Shown here: in pieces, positions 8,618 through 17,178 of the stretch
How positions within the stretch are numbered: position 1 is the first letter of the stretch
How the letters are laid out: every line of letters begins with the position of its first letter
Assembly: GCF_030687895.1 (NCBI RefSeq)
Contig: NZ_CP117452.1
Span: 5,006,001 to 5,070,000, forward strand
DNA: 64,000 nucleotides
From: Pseudomonas sp. FP198
GTDB taxonomy: Bacteria > Pseudomonadota > Gammaproteobacteria > Pseudomonadales > Pseudomonadaceae
Direction of reading: 5' to 3'
Program-made: the position numbers and the translations under genes
Notes under the pieces: model-generated
The model's input: the letters and a program-made list of their open reading frames with translations, nothing else
Told to the model about the DNA's origin: nothing
The model's database searches: none

Positions 8618-9268
8618 TCAGCCTTCGACCGGTACCGGGGTGTTGAGCAACTGCTGCTCCCACAGGTACGCAATGCCGCTACCGGCGGCGTGCTGTTGAA
8701 GCACTTCGGTTACCGCGCCCGCCGTATCGAGGCGTGCCCAGTCGCGCTGCCATTCAGCCATGACTGCCAACCATGTCATGACATTTGCCCCTGCTCCGAT
8801 CATGCGCTGGATGGCAACCTGATGGGCCTCAACCGAAACGCCCCCGCACGCATCGGTCACCACGGTCACGTCCCAGCCTTCGCCCAGCGCCTGAATTGCG
8901 GGCATGGCGACGCAGACTTCAGTCCACAGGCCAGCGATGATCAATTGCTTGCGACCGGTCGCTTTAACCGCATCCACCACCTTCTTGTCTTCCCAGGTGT
9001 TGATCAGGGTTCGGTCAATCACTTCCTGGCCGGGGAAAACATCAGTGATTTGCGGAAAGATCCAACCGCCGCGCTCACCGATCACACTGGTCAGAATGGT
9101 AGGGACGTTAAATGCCTTCGCCGCCTTCGCCAGTGCTGTCGCGCAGTTGACCGCTGCGTGCGGATCGTGGCTGTTCAAATTGGTGAGCTGGAAAGGCTGG
9201 TGGTCGATCAGCACCAACACGGAGTCTTCGGGGCGAAGAAGCGAAGCAAGACCGTTACGCGAAGCCAT
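8618..9268 (-). CDS. Isochorismatase-like (YcaC-type) cysteine hydrolase
   Basis: A 216-residue isochorismatase-fold protein with catalytic Asp in VLIDHQPFQ (near residue 20) and nucleophile Cys in GLWTEVCVAM (near residue 118), followed by VTDACGGVS. The frame stays open upstream to 9709, but ATG 9268 has the good ribosome site AGAGGATG and gives the family N-terminus. It is a paralogue of the gene at 6610-7302, with the same GLWTEVC core. Upstream is a LysR remnant in the opposite direction, so the intact ancestor was probably a LysR-controlled hydrolase-LLM-pirin unit. Confidence 0.88.
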   Translation of the reverse strand: MASRNGLASLLRPEDSVLVLIDHQPFQLTNLNSHDPHAAVNCATALAKAAKAFNVPTILTSVIGERGGWIFPQITDVFPGQEVIDRTLINTWEDKKVVDAVKATGRKQLIIAGLWTEVCVAMPAIQALGEGWDVTVVTDACGGVSVEAHQVAIQRMIGAGANVMTWLAVMAEWQRDWARLDTAGAVTEVLQQHAAGSGIAYLWEQQLLNTPVPVEG

Positions 9269-9427
9269 AAATACATCCTCTTGTTGCCGCTTGGTCAGCG
9301 GGATTGTTAGCGGAGTCAGTGTTCGCACAGCGCGCCTTTGAGCGACGCTGCTTAGCGCACTGTGCAGGACCCCTTTACCTTCGGGTAGTAGCGCCAAACG
9401 GTTAGCTGTGTCGCAGAAAAAGGAACG

Positions 9428-9670
9428 CAGGGCCATTGCTGCCAACCTGGCCGGAATCGGCATCGCCTGGTTGCCGGACTGTTCACCACTGAGCGTTCTG
9501 CCAGCGGCGCACTGGTGGCGATCATCACGCGGTATCCGCCGCCTCCAGCTGCCGCGTATGTAGTTCGGCCACCAAGCCAGCACCCTGCGCGAAAAATCAG
9601 GGTGCTCAACGAACTGCTGATTGAATATTGCGACCAGGCTGCGCAAATTGCCGAATCGCCAGAGCGCTGA
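9428..9670 (+). pseudogene. Frameshifted C-terminal remnant of a LysR regulator
   Basis: Plus-strand translation gives AANLAGIGIAWLPD in one frame (about 9437-9478). After a shift of frame near 9478-9505 it continues with SGALVAIITRYPPP, YVVRPPSQHPARKIRVL and a TGA at 9668-9670. This is the end of an LTTR effector domain and closely matches the C-terminus of the LysR at 2246-3118. No HTH is present in the 160 bp before it. The gene is 5'-truncated and frameshifted, divergent to the isochorismatase-like gene. Confidence 0.72.
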
Positions 9671-9705
9671 TATCCACGTCACACACAGGTGAGTTTCAAG
9701 GGGGC

Positions 9706-10335
9706 TCACTCGAAGGCAGCGGTTGCCATTACCAGGCCGAACATCACCAATACTCCGCCGGTGATTCGCTTGCCCCAGGTCGCCGCGCCCGGCTTGGCCA
9801 GCCGGTCAGCCATTTTTTTAGCGGTTAACGCGTAGGTCGCCGAGACCATGAATTTGATCAGCACGAAGAGCGCAATCAGGCCCAGCAGCGAGCCGAGATT
9901 GGCGTGCTCTGGATTGCCGACAAACTGCGGCAGCAAGGACGAAAAAAACAGAATCGCCTTGGGGTTGCTGATGCCCACCACAAACGATTTTCCCCACAGC
10001 GTCGACCAGCGCTCATTCGGCGCGCCGGCAATTGGTGTGACCACGCTGTGGCGCGCCAGGTGCAGTTGCTGGAAGCCGAGCCAGACCAGATACCCGGCAC
10101 CCGCCAGTTTGATCGCCATAAACACGCCGGGATTGGCCATCAGCAATGCGTCGATGCCCAGCAGTGAACAACTGGCGAGCACCGCGATGGCCAGCAAGTC
10201 GCCGGTGAGAATCCAGATGGCCCGCCCTGGGCCGTAAACCAGGGCGTTATTAATTAGAAAGATCGTCGACGGCCCCGGCGAGCCCACCTGAGCCACAGCG
10301 ATAAACGCAAACAACCAATAATCGGCAGGTGACAT
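9706..10335 (-). CDS. LysE/RhtB-family amino-acid exporter
   Basis: A 209-residue inner-membrane protein of the LysE/RhtB family with about six hydrophobic segments. The diagnostic N-terminus is VAQVGSPGPSTIFLINNAL (the PGP motif near residues 20-22), with GAGYLVWLGF near residue 78 and FVVGISNPKAILFF near residue 120. It exports amino acids or related metabolites by proton exchange. It is divergent from the MocR regulator at 10435 with a short shared promoter, which suggests control by that protein. The exact substrate is unknown. Confidence 0.9.
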   Translation of the reverse strand: MSPADYWLFAFIAVAQVGSPGPSTIFLINNALVYGPGRAIWILTGDLLAIAVLASCSLLGIDALLMANPGVFMAIKLAGAGYLVWLGFQQLHLARHSVVTPIAGAPNERWSTLWGKSFVVGISNPKAILFFSSLLPQFVGNPEHANLGSLLGLIALFVLIKFMVSATYALTAKKMADRLAKPGAATWGKRITGGVLVMFGLVMATAAFE

Positions 10336-10373
10336 TGGCGACCTCAGACGTATCCATTGCGAAGATGGCGCTA

Positions 10374-10390
10374 CACTACGGCGCGTAGTG
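10374..10390. promoter_or_regulatory. Inverted repeat between lysE-type and mocR-type genes, putative operator
   Basis: CACTACG GCG CGTAGTG is a perfect 7-bp inverted repeat centred in the 99-bp divergent intergenic region. It lies 39 bp from the exporter ATG and 45 bp from the MocR ATG. Its position suggests an operator for the MocR protein. The assignment rests on symmetry and position only. Confidence 0.45.
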
Positions 10391-10434
10391 GTTCACTCAA
10401 TAGAGCCATTAAAGCAATCTTTGAATGGACCATT

Positions 10435-11916
10435 ATGAAAGGTAAAACCCCCGCTGCGATGGACCTGCCCCTGCCTCCAGAAGGTAACGCCACGACGAAA
10501 CAGGAGCGGGCTTACTTGGCCATACGTGAAGCGATCCTGAATGGCCTGCTGCACGCGGGCGATCGACTGCCGTCCACCCGAGAGCTTGCGCTGCGCTGGC
10601 GAATTGCCCGCGGCACGCTGGAAAACGTGTTCGAGCGATTGCAGCTCGAAGGCTACATCCTTCGCCGAGTCGGCTCGGGCAGCCACGTGAGTGCAGTTAT
10701 CCCCGACAGCTACCTCAAAGCGGTGAGTGCAACGCGCACCACACCACCCACACCGAAAAAATCCACCAAGCCCCCCCCGACGTCGGCCGGATCGAAAGCC
10801 GAAAATCGCGCCCAGGTAGGTGTGCCATTTGTTGCTCGACTGGCCAATCCGCTATTGATTGCACCCGCTGAATGGGCGGCCCATTTGCAACGTGCCATGG
10901 CTTCGATGACGCCCGAGCAGATGTGTAGCGCAGAGCCCGAAGGCGCCTGGGCGCTACGGGAACAGGTCGCACGGTACCTGCGCAACCACCGCGGCATCGA
11001 TTGTCAGGCCGAACACGTACTGATCACTAACGGTATCCGCCATGCCATCGACCTGGTGGCGCGTTGCGTACTGCAACCTGGCGACAAGGTGTGCGTGGAA
11101 GACCCAGGCTACCCGGCCGTGCACCGCATTTTTGCCGAGGCGGGAGCATCGCTGCTGTATGCACCCATCGATGAGCAAGGTGTTGATCTGCGCGCCCTCT
11201 CAGACTCGGTTAACTGTCGCCTGGCTTATGTCACCCCGGCGCATCAGTCGCCACTCGGGGTAATCATGTCAGCCAGCCGCCGCCTGGAATTGCTCAACTG
11301 GGCGCAGCGGAACAACGGCTGGATCATCGAGGACGATTACGACAGCGAATTCAACTACCACAGCGCTCCGTTGCCCGCGCTCAAATCCATCGATGCCATG
11401 CAGCGGGTCGTGTACTGCGGGAGTTTTAACCAGGCGCTGTTTTCCAACCTTCGACTCGGTTATCTGCTCGCGCCGCCGCAGCTGCATAGTCAGATTCTCC
11501 TCCTGTGGCACACGGTGGGACGCAGCGTGGGAATCTCTGAACAACTGGGCCTAGCGGCATTTATGCGCGGCCCCGCGTTTCTACGCCATCTACGCCGCGC
11601 CCGGCAGGAATACCAGATCCTGCGCGATATCATGCTGGATACCTTGCGCACCCAGGCGCCGGGGCGCTATCGCATTAGCGGCGAACACGCGGGTTTTCAT
11701 TTGATTCTCTGGCTGACTGCAAACCAAAACGAAAACCAGCTAGTCGAAGCAGCGAAACAGGTCGGGCTGCAGCTGCAACCGCTTCGCCATTCTTGTCACA
11801 ACCTTCAACCGGGACCAGCGTTTGTCTTGGGCTTTGCCGCGCTCACCCGCGCCCAGGTAAAAAGCGCTGCGGGAAAACTGGCGCACCTGCTCAGGGCCAA
11901 CCAGCCCTCGCAGTGA
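10435..11916 (+). CDS. MocR/GntR-type PLP-dependent transcriptional regulator
   Basis: A 493-residue MocR-type regulator. The N-terminal GntR winged helix (residues about 25-95: AYLAIREAILNGLLHAGDRLP, STRELA, RGTLENVFERLQLEGYI) is joined by a Pro/Thr/Lys-rich linker (about 100-140) to a class-I aminotransferase-like domain with a DDYDSEF motif. The segment YCGSFNQALFSNLRLGY occupies the place of the PLP-lysine motif (normally SFSKxLxPxLRLGY). The usual lysine is replaced by Gln (SFNQAL), so covalent PLP binding looks lost. ATG 10435 (MKGKTPA) was chosen over an upstream in-frame ATG at 10357 that would overlap the operator. It probably regulates the divergent LysE exporter. Confidence 0.88.
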   Translation: MKGKTPAAMDLPLPPEGNATTKQERAYLAIREAILNGLLHAGDRLPSTRELALRWRIARGTLENVFERLQLEGYILRRVGSGSHVSAVIPDSYLKAVSATRTTPPTPKKSTKPPPTSAGSKAENRAQVGVPFVARLANPLLIAPAEWAAHLQRAMASMTPEQMCSAEPEGAWALREQVARYLRNHRGIDCQAEHVLITNGIRHAIDLVARCVLQPGDKVCVEDPGYPAVHRIFAEAGASLLYAPIDEQGVDLRALSDSVNCRLAYVTPAHQSPLGVIMSASRRLELLNWAQRNNGWIIEDDYDSEFNYHSAPLPALKSIDAMQRVVYCGSFNQALFSNLRLGYLLAPPQLHSQILLLWHTVGRSVGISEQLGLAAFMRGPAFLRHLRRARQEYQILRDIMLDTLRTQAPGRYRISGEHAGFHLILWLTANQNENQLVEAAKQVGLQLQPLRHSCHNLQPGPAFVLGFAALTRAQVKSAAGKLAHLLRANQPSQ

Positions 11917-12024
11917 AGAAGGACCAAGTGGTTTGCACCTGTTGCTGTCGGCTCTGCCTTTCGGCACCCCCGGCAAGGTGACCGGCACATGCTGGGCCAA
12001 CCATTCACTTAAACGATCGCGCGT

Positions 12025-13020
12025 TTAGTCAGTAAGTGTGGCCAACACCTTTCCGTCTCTGCGCTGCACGATGGTCTTAGGCGCTACCGGCTGTGAGCCG
12101 TCGGCGCCCGGCGGTGGGGTTATCAACCAGGCACCCGCATAGTCTTCCCGGACATGGAGCGGATTGAAGCGGATAGCGCTTGCCGCCGCATAACGGCGCC
12201 CTGCGAGTGTGGCAACGTTCGAAAGCACCGCACTTCTGACTTCATAGAGCCTTCGCTCTGCGTCGAGCGCAATACTGGCATCCGCAAGCTCGAAATTATC
12301 GATACGCACGGGCACGCCTTCCGGCATATCGAGAACCCACCGGTCAGAGTCTACAAACCCATCGGCATAGATATTGCCGGTCGAAGCCCGGAGCGAGGTG
12401 CCTTCGGGCAAGGTGATGCCATCGACTACATTGCCATCAGCAAGCGTACAGGTGCTGAACCTCGATACGCCGCCATCTGGCTTGAGCTCAAACTCCACCG
12501 GTTGCAGCGCATTGCACCGCCAGCCGTTCTGCATCGTCGTGCCATGGCCGGTTAGCCGCATGTTCTCTGGCGTGAAGCCCACCGTTTCGTATTTTTCGTT
12601 GGTTTGAATCGCGATGTAGCGGGCTACTTCGACGACATCCATATCGAGCATACGCACAGGGCTTGGAAACACGGCTCGTTTGAAGGATTCCGGTAGATCC
12701 GCAACGGCTAATTCGAGTTTTGTGCCTTTGGGCATGTCGATGTGGCCAAGGCGCATCGGCTCTACTAGTTCCGGGCGATAACTTGCCTCTCTCTCCCGTT
12801 CATAGCCGCGCATCTGCACATAAAAAGCCGCGGACTGCCACAGGGTAAAAAGCGCACACGCGGTGACAAGCATGTAAGGCAGGAGGAGAGGGCGGCGCCA
12901 GCGACCTTTGATATATCGAACCACCAGCCTTATCGTCCACCCGAACCAGAAAACCGCCGCGGCGACGAAAAAGGCAAGGTAAAGCAGTAGTTCGGCGGAG
13001 GGCAGTGCAACGGGGATCAT
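12025..13020 (-). CDS. Membrane-anchored protein of unknown function
   Basis: I do not recognise this 331-residue protein. Two hydrophobic helices lie near the N-terminus (about residues 8-32 and 44-68), separated by an Arg/Lys-rich loop (RYIKGRWRRP). They are followed by a soluble domain of about 260 residues. This domain contains a recurring short motif: DMPKGTKLEL, TLPEGTSLRA and DMPEGVPVRI, which suggests a repeated beta-rich unit exposed to the periplasm. ATG 13020 (MIPVALP) is preferred to one 14 codons upstream because it puts the first helix at a normal distance. It is convergent with the MocR gene. Confidence 0.6.
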   Translation of the reverse strand: MIPVALPSAELLLYLAFFVAAAVFWFGWTIRLVVRYIKGRWRRPLLLPYMLVTACALFTLWQSAAFYVQMRGYEREREASYRPELVEPMRLGHIDMPKGTKLELAVADLPESFKRAVFPSPVRMLDMDVVEVARYIAIQTNEKYETVGFTPENMRLTGHGTTMQNGWRCNALQPVEFELKPDGGVSRFSTCTLADGNVVDGITLPEGTSLRASTGNIYADGFVDSDRWVLDMPEGVPVRIDNFELADASIALDAERRLYEVRSAVLSNVATLAGRRYAAASAIRFNPLHVREDYAGAWLITPPPGADGSQPVAPKTIVQRRDGKVLATLTD

Positions 13021-13243
13021 GCGAGCCAAACTTCCTGAACGGGTGATGGGGTTTGAACGCACCTACGACACAAAAAGGGTGTGCCCTTATGCTGAGTCAA
13101 TTTTACTCCCATGCCGCCTAGGCAGGCACGTGAGCATTTGCACCGGGATATTCAACCAGTAAGGGAACCGAGCACTCAAGAATGGCGAACGCGCGCCGCT
13201 TGGAATTCTTATGAACTTCTAAAGCGGTGAGCGTCGCCGTTTT

Positions 13244-13540
13244 ATGCACTCAGCCAACGGCCTGGCTGAAGATGATCTTTACCTCTTGCAGGCCGTGCTG
13301 AAAGGCAAACTCACAGCCGAAGCAGCATTGGCCGGTGCCGCTGCGGCGCAAAGCCCATTGCGCATTGCCAACGCGCTGCTGGAGCTGGAGACCACGGTTA
13401 AAGAAAAGCAAAGACCGGGTACTGCTCGACTTCATTTTTGCCTTGCTGCAATCGAAAAAAGTGCCCAAAGAGTTGAACCGTTTCAGCGCTTCTGTGGGCA
13501 TTCCAGTTTTTGCCCCCCACAACAGCACACAGCGCCAACC
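13244..13540 (+). pseudogene. Possible small hypothetical gene with a frameshift
   Basis: The frame from ATG 13244 reads MHSANGLAEDDLYLLQAVL, then KLTAEAALAGAAA and RIANALLELETTVKEK with gene-like composition. After about 13408 the gene-like reading continues in another frame (KDRVLLDFIFALLQSKKVP, KELNRFSASVGIPVF). The joined product would be about 100 residues and Ala/Leu-rich. The 3' end runs into the convergent MFS gene. I do not recognise a family. Frameshift or chance are both possible. Confidence 0.3.
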
Positions 13541-13544
13541 AAGA

Positions 13545-14726
13545 TCACCGCCGCAAACCACTCTGCCGCGGCGCTCTACGCAAAATCAACATCGCAATAA
13601 AAACCGCACCGACTATCCCCACCGAGATCATCAGTCCATGCGCGCTGACGTAGGACACTGTCGCACCCGTGGCAATGGGACCCAATACGCTACCCAAGGT
13701 GTAGAACATCGCAATGGCCGTCATGGCGGTGGACACTTGATGTTCTTCAACCCGGTCTCCCGCCTCGATCACTGCCAGGGTGTTCATGCCGCCGATGGCG
13801 CCGCCCCACAGGAACACGATAATCGTCGCCAGCCAAGGAAACGGCTGGCTGAGCGGGATGGCCAGCGTACCCAGCAAAAGTATCAAGCCGCAGACTAATT
13901 GGCCGACTTTGTACGAGCTGCGGTCGGCCATCCAGCCGATCGGCAGTTGCAGGACGGTGCCGCCAATGCCGAACACCGATATCAGCAGGGTGGCGGCGGT
14001 CAACAGATAACCGGCCGAGAGGCTGTAGCCTGCAAGGAATGATACGGATGACGTTTCGGAAAAGCCTGCGATAAACGCGCCACACAGCGCCGTGGGGATG
14101 ACGCTGAACAACTTGCCATGGCGTTTTTCCGCTGGGGTTTGCGGTCGCGTATCGTAGTCCTTGAGGGTCAAGGCCAGCGCGCCGGATAACAACACGATCA
14201 GGGCACAGGCATAGTAAGGCGCGGTACTTTCCACGCCGAACACAACCAACACCAACGGGCCAACAGCAATACCCAGGCCCATCAAGGTCTCGTGTACGCC
14301 GATCGCCCGGCCGCGTTCGTCTTTTGAGGCGACCGCGACGATCCACGTATCGCAGGCGATCCAGCGCAGGATCAAGCCGATACCGAGCACGAAGTTCAGC
14401 GAAAAAATCAGTACCAGATGGGTAGTCAGGGTCATGCCGATCAGCGCGGAAATCGTCAGTGCTGCGCTGAGGATGTTCGTCTTGACGAGGCCCAGATGGG
14501 CCAACAAGCGGGGAACCCACTTGTAGAGCAACAGGATCGCTAACCACGAGGCACTGACAATCACCCCGATCTTTGCCGGCTCGACCCCTTGCTGCTCCAG
14601 CGAAAGCGACAGCAGCGGAGTGACGGTACCAATCTGCACGATCTGCGACAGGGCCGAGAGGGTGTTTATCTTGGTGAGCGCAAACCAGCGTTGTTTGTCG
14701 GTGTACTCGATACTGGTATTTTCCAT
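13545..14726 (-). CDS. MFS transporter (12-TM), last gene of the homospermidine-synthase operon
   Basis: A 393-residue major facilitator superfamily protein with about 12 hydrophobic segments. A typical signature (GRAIGVHETLMGLGIAVGPL) lies in the middle of the N-terminal half, and WGGAIGGMNTLAV in the C-terminal half. It resembles the small drug- or metabolite-efflux MFS group. ATG 14726 was chosen because it begins the first loop (MENTSIEYTDKQRW); the open frame upstream of it overlaps the previous gene. It starts 16 bp after the homospermidine synthase stop, so it probably exports or imports the product or substrate of that pathway. Confidence 0.85.
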   Translation of the reverse strand: MENTSIEYTDKQRWFALTKINTLSALSQIVQIGTVTPLLSLSLEQQGVEPAKIGVIVSASWLAILLLYKWVPRLLAHLGLVKTNILSAALTISALIGMTLTTHLVLIFSLNFVLGIGLILRWIACDTWIVAVASKDERGRAIGVHETLMGLGIAVGPLVLVVFGVESTAPYYACALIVLLSGALALTLKDYDTRPQTPAEKRHGKLFSVIPTALCGAFIAGFSETSSVSFLAGYSLSAGYLLTAATLLISVFGIGGTVLQLPIGWMADRSSYKVGQLVCGLILLLGTLAIPLSQPFPWLATIIVFLWGGAIGGMNTLAVIEAGDRVEEHQVSTAMTAIAMFYTLGSVLGPIATGATVSYVSAHGLMISVGIVGAVFIAMLILRRAPRQSGLRR

Positions 14727-14742
14727 TCGTGACCGACCTTGG

Positions 14743-16158
14743 CTAGACAGCGGTAAAGTGTTCGAACTGCCACGGGCAGAGCTCACCTTCAGGCTTGTGG
14801 AACAGCGCATTGATGGTGTCCAGGGGCGTCCAGTCGGTCTGGATGCCTTCGAGACAGCCGAGGAAGGGTAGAGCAATTTCCAGCACCCGACGATGATCCA
14901 TCTGTTCCGGCTCGACGATTCCGCGGTCGGGGTTTTCGATGGCCCAGATGATGCCTGAGTACACACCGGCTGCCACTTGCAGGCTGGTGGCCGTGTTGAA
15001 CGGGGCAATCTGCCGCGCCTCGTCGATGCTCAGGATCGAACCGTACCAATAGGCGTTCAGGGCGTGGCCCATGAGCAGCACACCGAGCGCGTCGACACCG
15101 CCTGGAGCGATCTCATCGTTCATGATCCGCTTGCTGTCCTGGAGCTTCCAACCTCTCCCGACATATTCGTGCACCGACAGCAGTGCATCGTCGCAAGGGT
15201 GGTAGGCGTAATGCACAGTTGGCCGGTACAGCAGCACGCTGCCATCCTTGACCGTCAAAAAGTCGGGAAGCGAAATGGCTTCGTTGTGAGTGATCAGCAG
15301 GCCAGTGCAGGGGCCGCCGTTGGGGGTCCAGGTTTTCACTGGCACCGAGGCACCGGGGCGCTCCAGGTAGATTGCGTTATTTGAACCGAACTGGTGATGG
15401 CGAGCGAAGGGTGGCCAGGTTTTCTCATGGGACCCCCAGCCCAGTTCGGCGGGCTGTCCGGCTTCGCTGACGAACCCGTCGACTGACCAGGTGTTGACGA
15501 ATTCGTCATCAGACTTGATGCGTGACGAGCGTTGAGTGTCGCGTTCAGCGATGTGTATCACCTTTACGTTCAGCGCCATCGCCAGCTCGCCCCAGGCCAA
15601 GCGCCCCTCGGTCTCAGGCACGGCCACGCCGAGTTTCGCGGCGAGCTGCAGTAATGCGGCTTTGACGAAATGCGAGACCAGGCCCGGGTTTGCACCGTGA
15701 GTCACGACCGCAGTAGGGCCCGGCCCAAGCTCATCTCCAAGGGCCAGCAACTGGTCGCGCAACGCGTAATTGGAGCGCTGCGAGGTGGTCAGAGTGGGTT
15801 CGTTGTAGGTGCCCTCCCAGGGTTCGATGCAGGTATCGAGATAGAGCGCGCCTTGAGCATGGGCAAATCTGATCAGGTCAGCGCTGCTTACATTGACCGA
15901 CAGGTTGACGATGAAATCACCAGGCTGGACCACATCGCGCAATACGTGGCCAAGATTCTCGGGCGTCAGCGCCACGTCGATAAAACTTACCCCCAGTTCA
16001 ATAAACGGCTGGTGTTTCTCTATCTGCGGAGCGATGACCACAACCGATGAGAGATCGAACGTGCGCGCGCGGACAAGCAGCCCGATGGTCGCTTTGGTGA
16101 TCGAGCCGAAGCCGATAAACACCCATTTTTTGCCGGAAAAACTCGCTTCCTTGCTCAT
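14743..16158 (-). CDS. hss: Homospermidine synthase-like enzyme (saccharopine dehydrogenase fold)
   Basis: The 471-residue product has the family length and layout. An NAD-binding Rossmann motif VFIGFGSITKATIGLL occurs at residues 12-28. IVNLSVNVSSADL, the DTCIEPWEGTY segment and VVTHGANPGLVSHFV (the THGANPG active-site region) follow. Bacterial Hss converts two putrescines, or putrescine and spermidine, into homospermidine through NAD-dependent oxidative deamination. It lies between an unrecognised gene (1 bp away) and an MFS gene (16 bp away). Whether the substrate is putrescine or another amine in this operon is unknown. Confidence 0.85.
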   Translation of the reverse strand: MSKEASFSGKKWVFIGFGSITKATIGLLVRARTFDLSSVVVIAPQIEKHQPFIELGVSFIDVALTPENLGHVLRDVVQPGDFIVNLSVNVSSADLIRFAHAQGALYLDTCIEPWEGTYNEPTLTTSQRSNYALRDQLLALGDELGPGPTAVVTHGANPGLVSHFVKAALLQLAAKLGVAVPETEGRLAWGELAMALNVKVIHIAERDTQRSSRIKSDDEFVNTWSVDGFVSEAGQPAELGWGSHEKTWPPFARHHQFGSNNAIYLERPGASVPVKTWTPNGGPCTGLLITHNEAISLPDFLTVKDGSVLLYRPTVHYAYHPCDDALLSVHEYVGRGWKLQDSKRIMNDEIAPGGVDALGVLLMGHALNAYWYGSILSIDEARQIAPFNTATSLQVAAGVYSGIIWAIENPDRGIVEPEQMDHRRVLEIALPFLGCLEGIQTDWTPLDTINALFHKPEGELCPWQFEHFTAV

Positions 16159-16159
16159 T

Positions 16160-17047
16160 TCAAATGGCCTCTAGAGTGGACTCGGTTGCGTCCAGGTGCT
16201 GGCTGCCAGGGGTGGCGGTCTCGCTGAAATCCGGTAGGCGTCCGGTTGCGAAATACCGCTCCCATTCGCAAAATATCTTGGGCACGTAAATCAACGGCAT
16301 GTCGTGTCGATACAATGTCTTCACCGACTCTGCAAACGCCGGGTCCTGATGATTGGCGAACCAGTATCGATTGTTGTCATGCAAGTAGACCGGGCACTTT
16401 CCAACGTCAGTCATATTGATGTAATTGCCCAGCGTCTTCTCAGCGATACGCTGCCAGCCATGTAAGACTAATTCATAGAGCTGAGCGCGCTCTGCCGAGT
16501 TCAACTGGTACACCTCGCGCTTGAATTTCTGCAAGCTCATGTCCCGACAGAACATTGAAAAGGCATATACATCGGAGTTGAAGTTGACCGCCGGAATCGG
16601 TGCTGACATCAAAGGGTCATAAAGCTCGTCATCCAGATCATCTGATTGCGGACAAAACGCCACTGCGTCAAAGTCTTCGAACAACACTTTAACGTTGGTG
16701 ACCGGGCACGTCAGATAGAGTTTCTTATTTAGAGCGCGGCCCGTAGCCAACTCTTCGGCAGAGAACTCACTGAGCGGACTGAATAGCGCAGACAGACGCC
16801 GAACTTCTTGAGCCACGCCGTACGTGTTTTGCTCTGCGCTGGTGGTCGGGCAGATGATCAGGCAGGCTACTGCTTCTCTGGCCTCAAGCGCTCGGATATA
16901 AGCCTCAACGCTATCCCTGGCCTCTTGTGCGGTTCGAGCAATAGCCAGCATATAACGATTCTTACTGAACTCTCGCCTGCCCGCCGCGCACCCCAAGCAA
17001 CTGATGAACCAATCTTTTACTTCATCCAGAATTTTTTGATCGTCCAT
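16160..17047 (-). CDS. Unrecognised cytoplasmic protein, first gene of the homospermidine-synthase operon
   Basis: I do not recognise this 295-residue protein. It has no signal peptide or membrane segment and is rich in cysteine and aromatic residues (SCLGCAAG near residue 14, LIICPTTS near 64, LTCPVTN, AFCPQSD, MFCRDM, GKCPVYLHDNNRYWF). The many Cys-Pro pairs recall metal or redox sites but are not a known motif. ATG 17047 (MDDQKILDEVKDWF) follows the run of an upstream frame that begins 15 codons earlier. The stop is 1 bp from the hss start, so the two are translationally coupled. It may act on the same amine pathway. Confidence 0.7.
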   Translation of the reverse strand: MDDQKILDEVKDWFISCLGCAAGRREFSKNRYMLAIARTAQEARDSVEAYIRALEAREAVACLIICPTTSAEQNTYGVAQEVRRLSALFSPLSEFSAEELATGRALNKKLYLTCPVTNVKVLFEDFDAVAFCPQSDDLDDELYDPLMSAPIPAVNFNSDVYAFSMFCRDMSLQKFKREVYQLNSAERAQLYELVLHGWQRIAEKTLGNYINMTDVGKCPVYLHDNNRYWFANHQDPAFAESVKTLYRHDMPLIYVPKIFCEWERYFATGRLPDFSETATPGSQHLDATESTLEAI

Positions 17048-17153
17048 GAACCACCATCCTGATTGCGTTCCAGGTTTATGACAGACCGGCATGAGAACGG
17101 CTTGATCATTTTGGATCCAGCCCGGGTACGAAGCGATTAGTACACGGGGAAGA

Positions 17154-17178
17154 TTCTTAAAACCAATACTTTTAAGAA
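17154..17178. promoter_or_regulatory. AT-rich perfect inverted repeat upstream of the hss operon
   Basis: TTCTTAAAA ccaatac TTTTAAGAA is a perfect 9-bp inverted repeat in an unusually AT-rich segment, 107 bp upstream of the first operon gene. A further CTTAAG follows at 17195-17200. Without GC pairs it is unlikely to be a terminator. Its place suggests an operator or promoter element. Confidence 0.45.

Noticed and set aside
12010-12027. Imperfect inverted repeat TAAACG/CGTTTA at the end of two convergent genes
   Set aside because: Only 6-bp arms, AT-rich, overlapping the stop codon; too weak for a terminator or operator.
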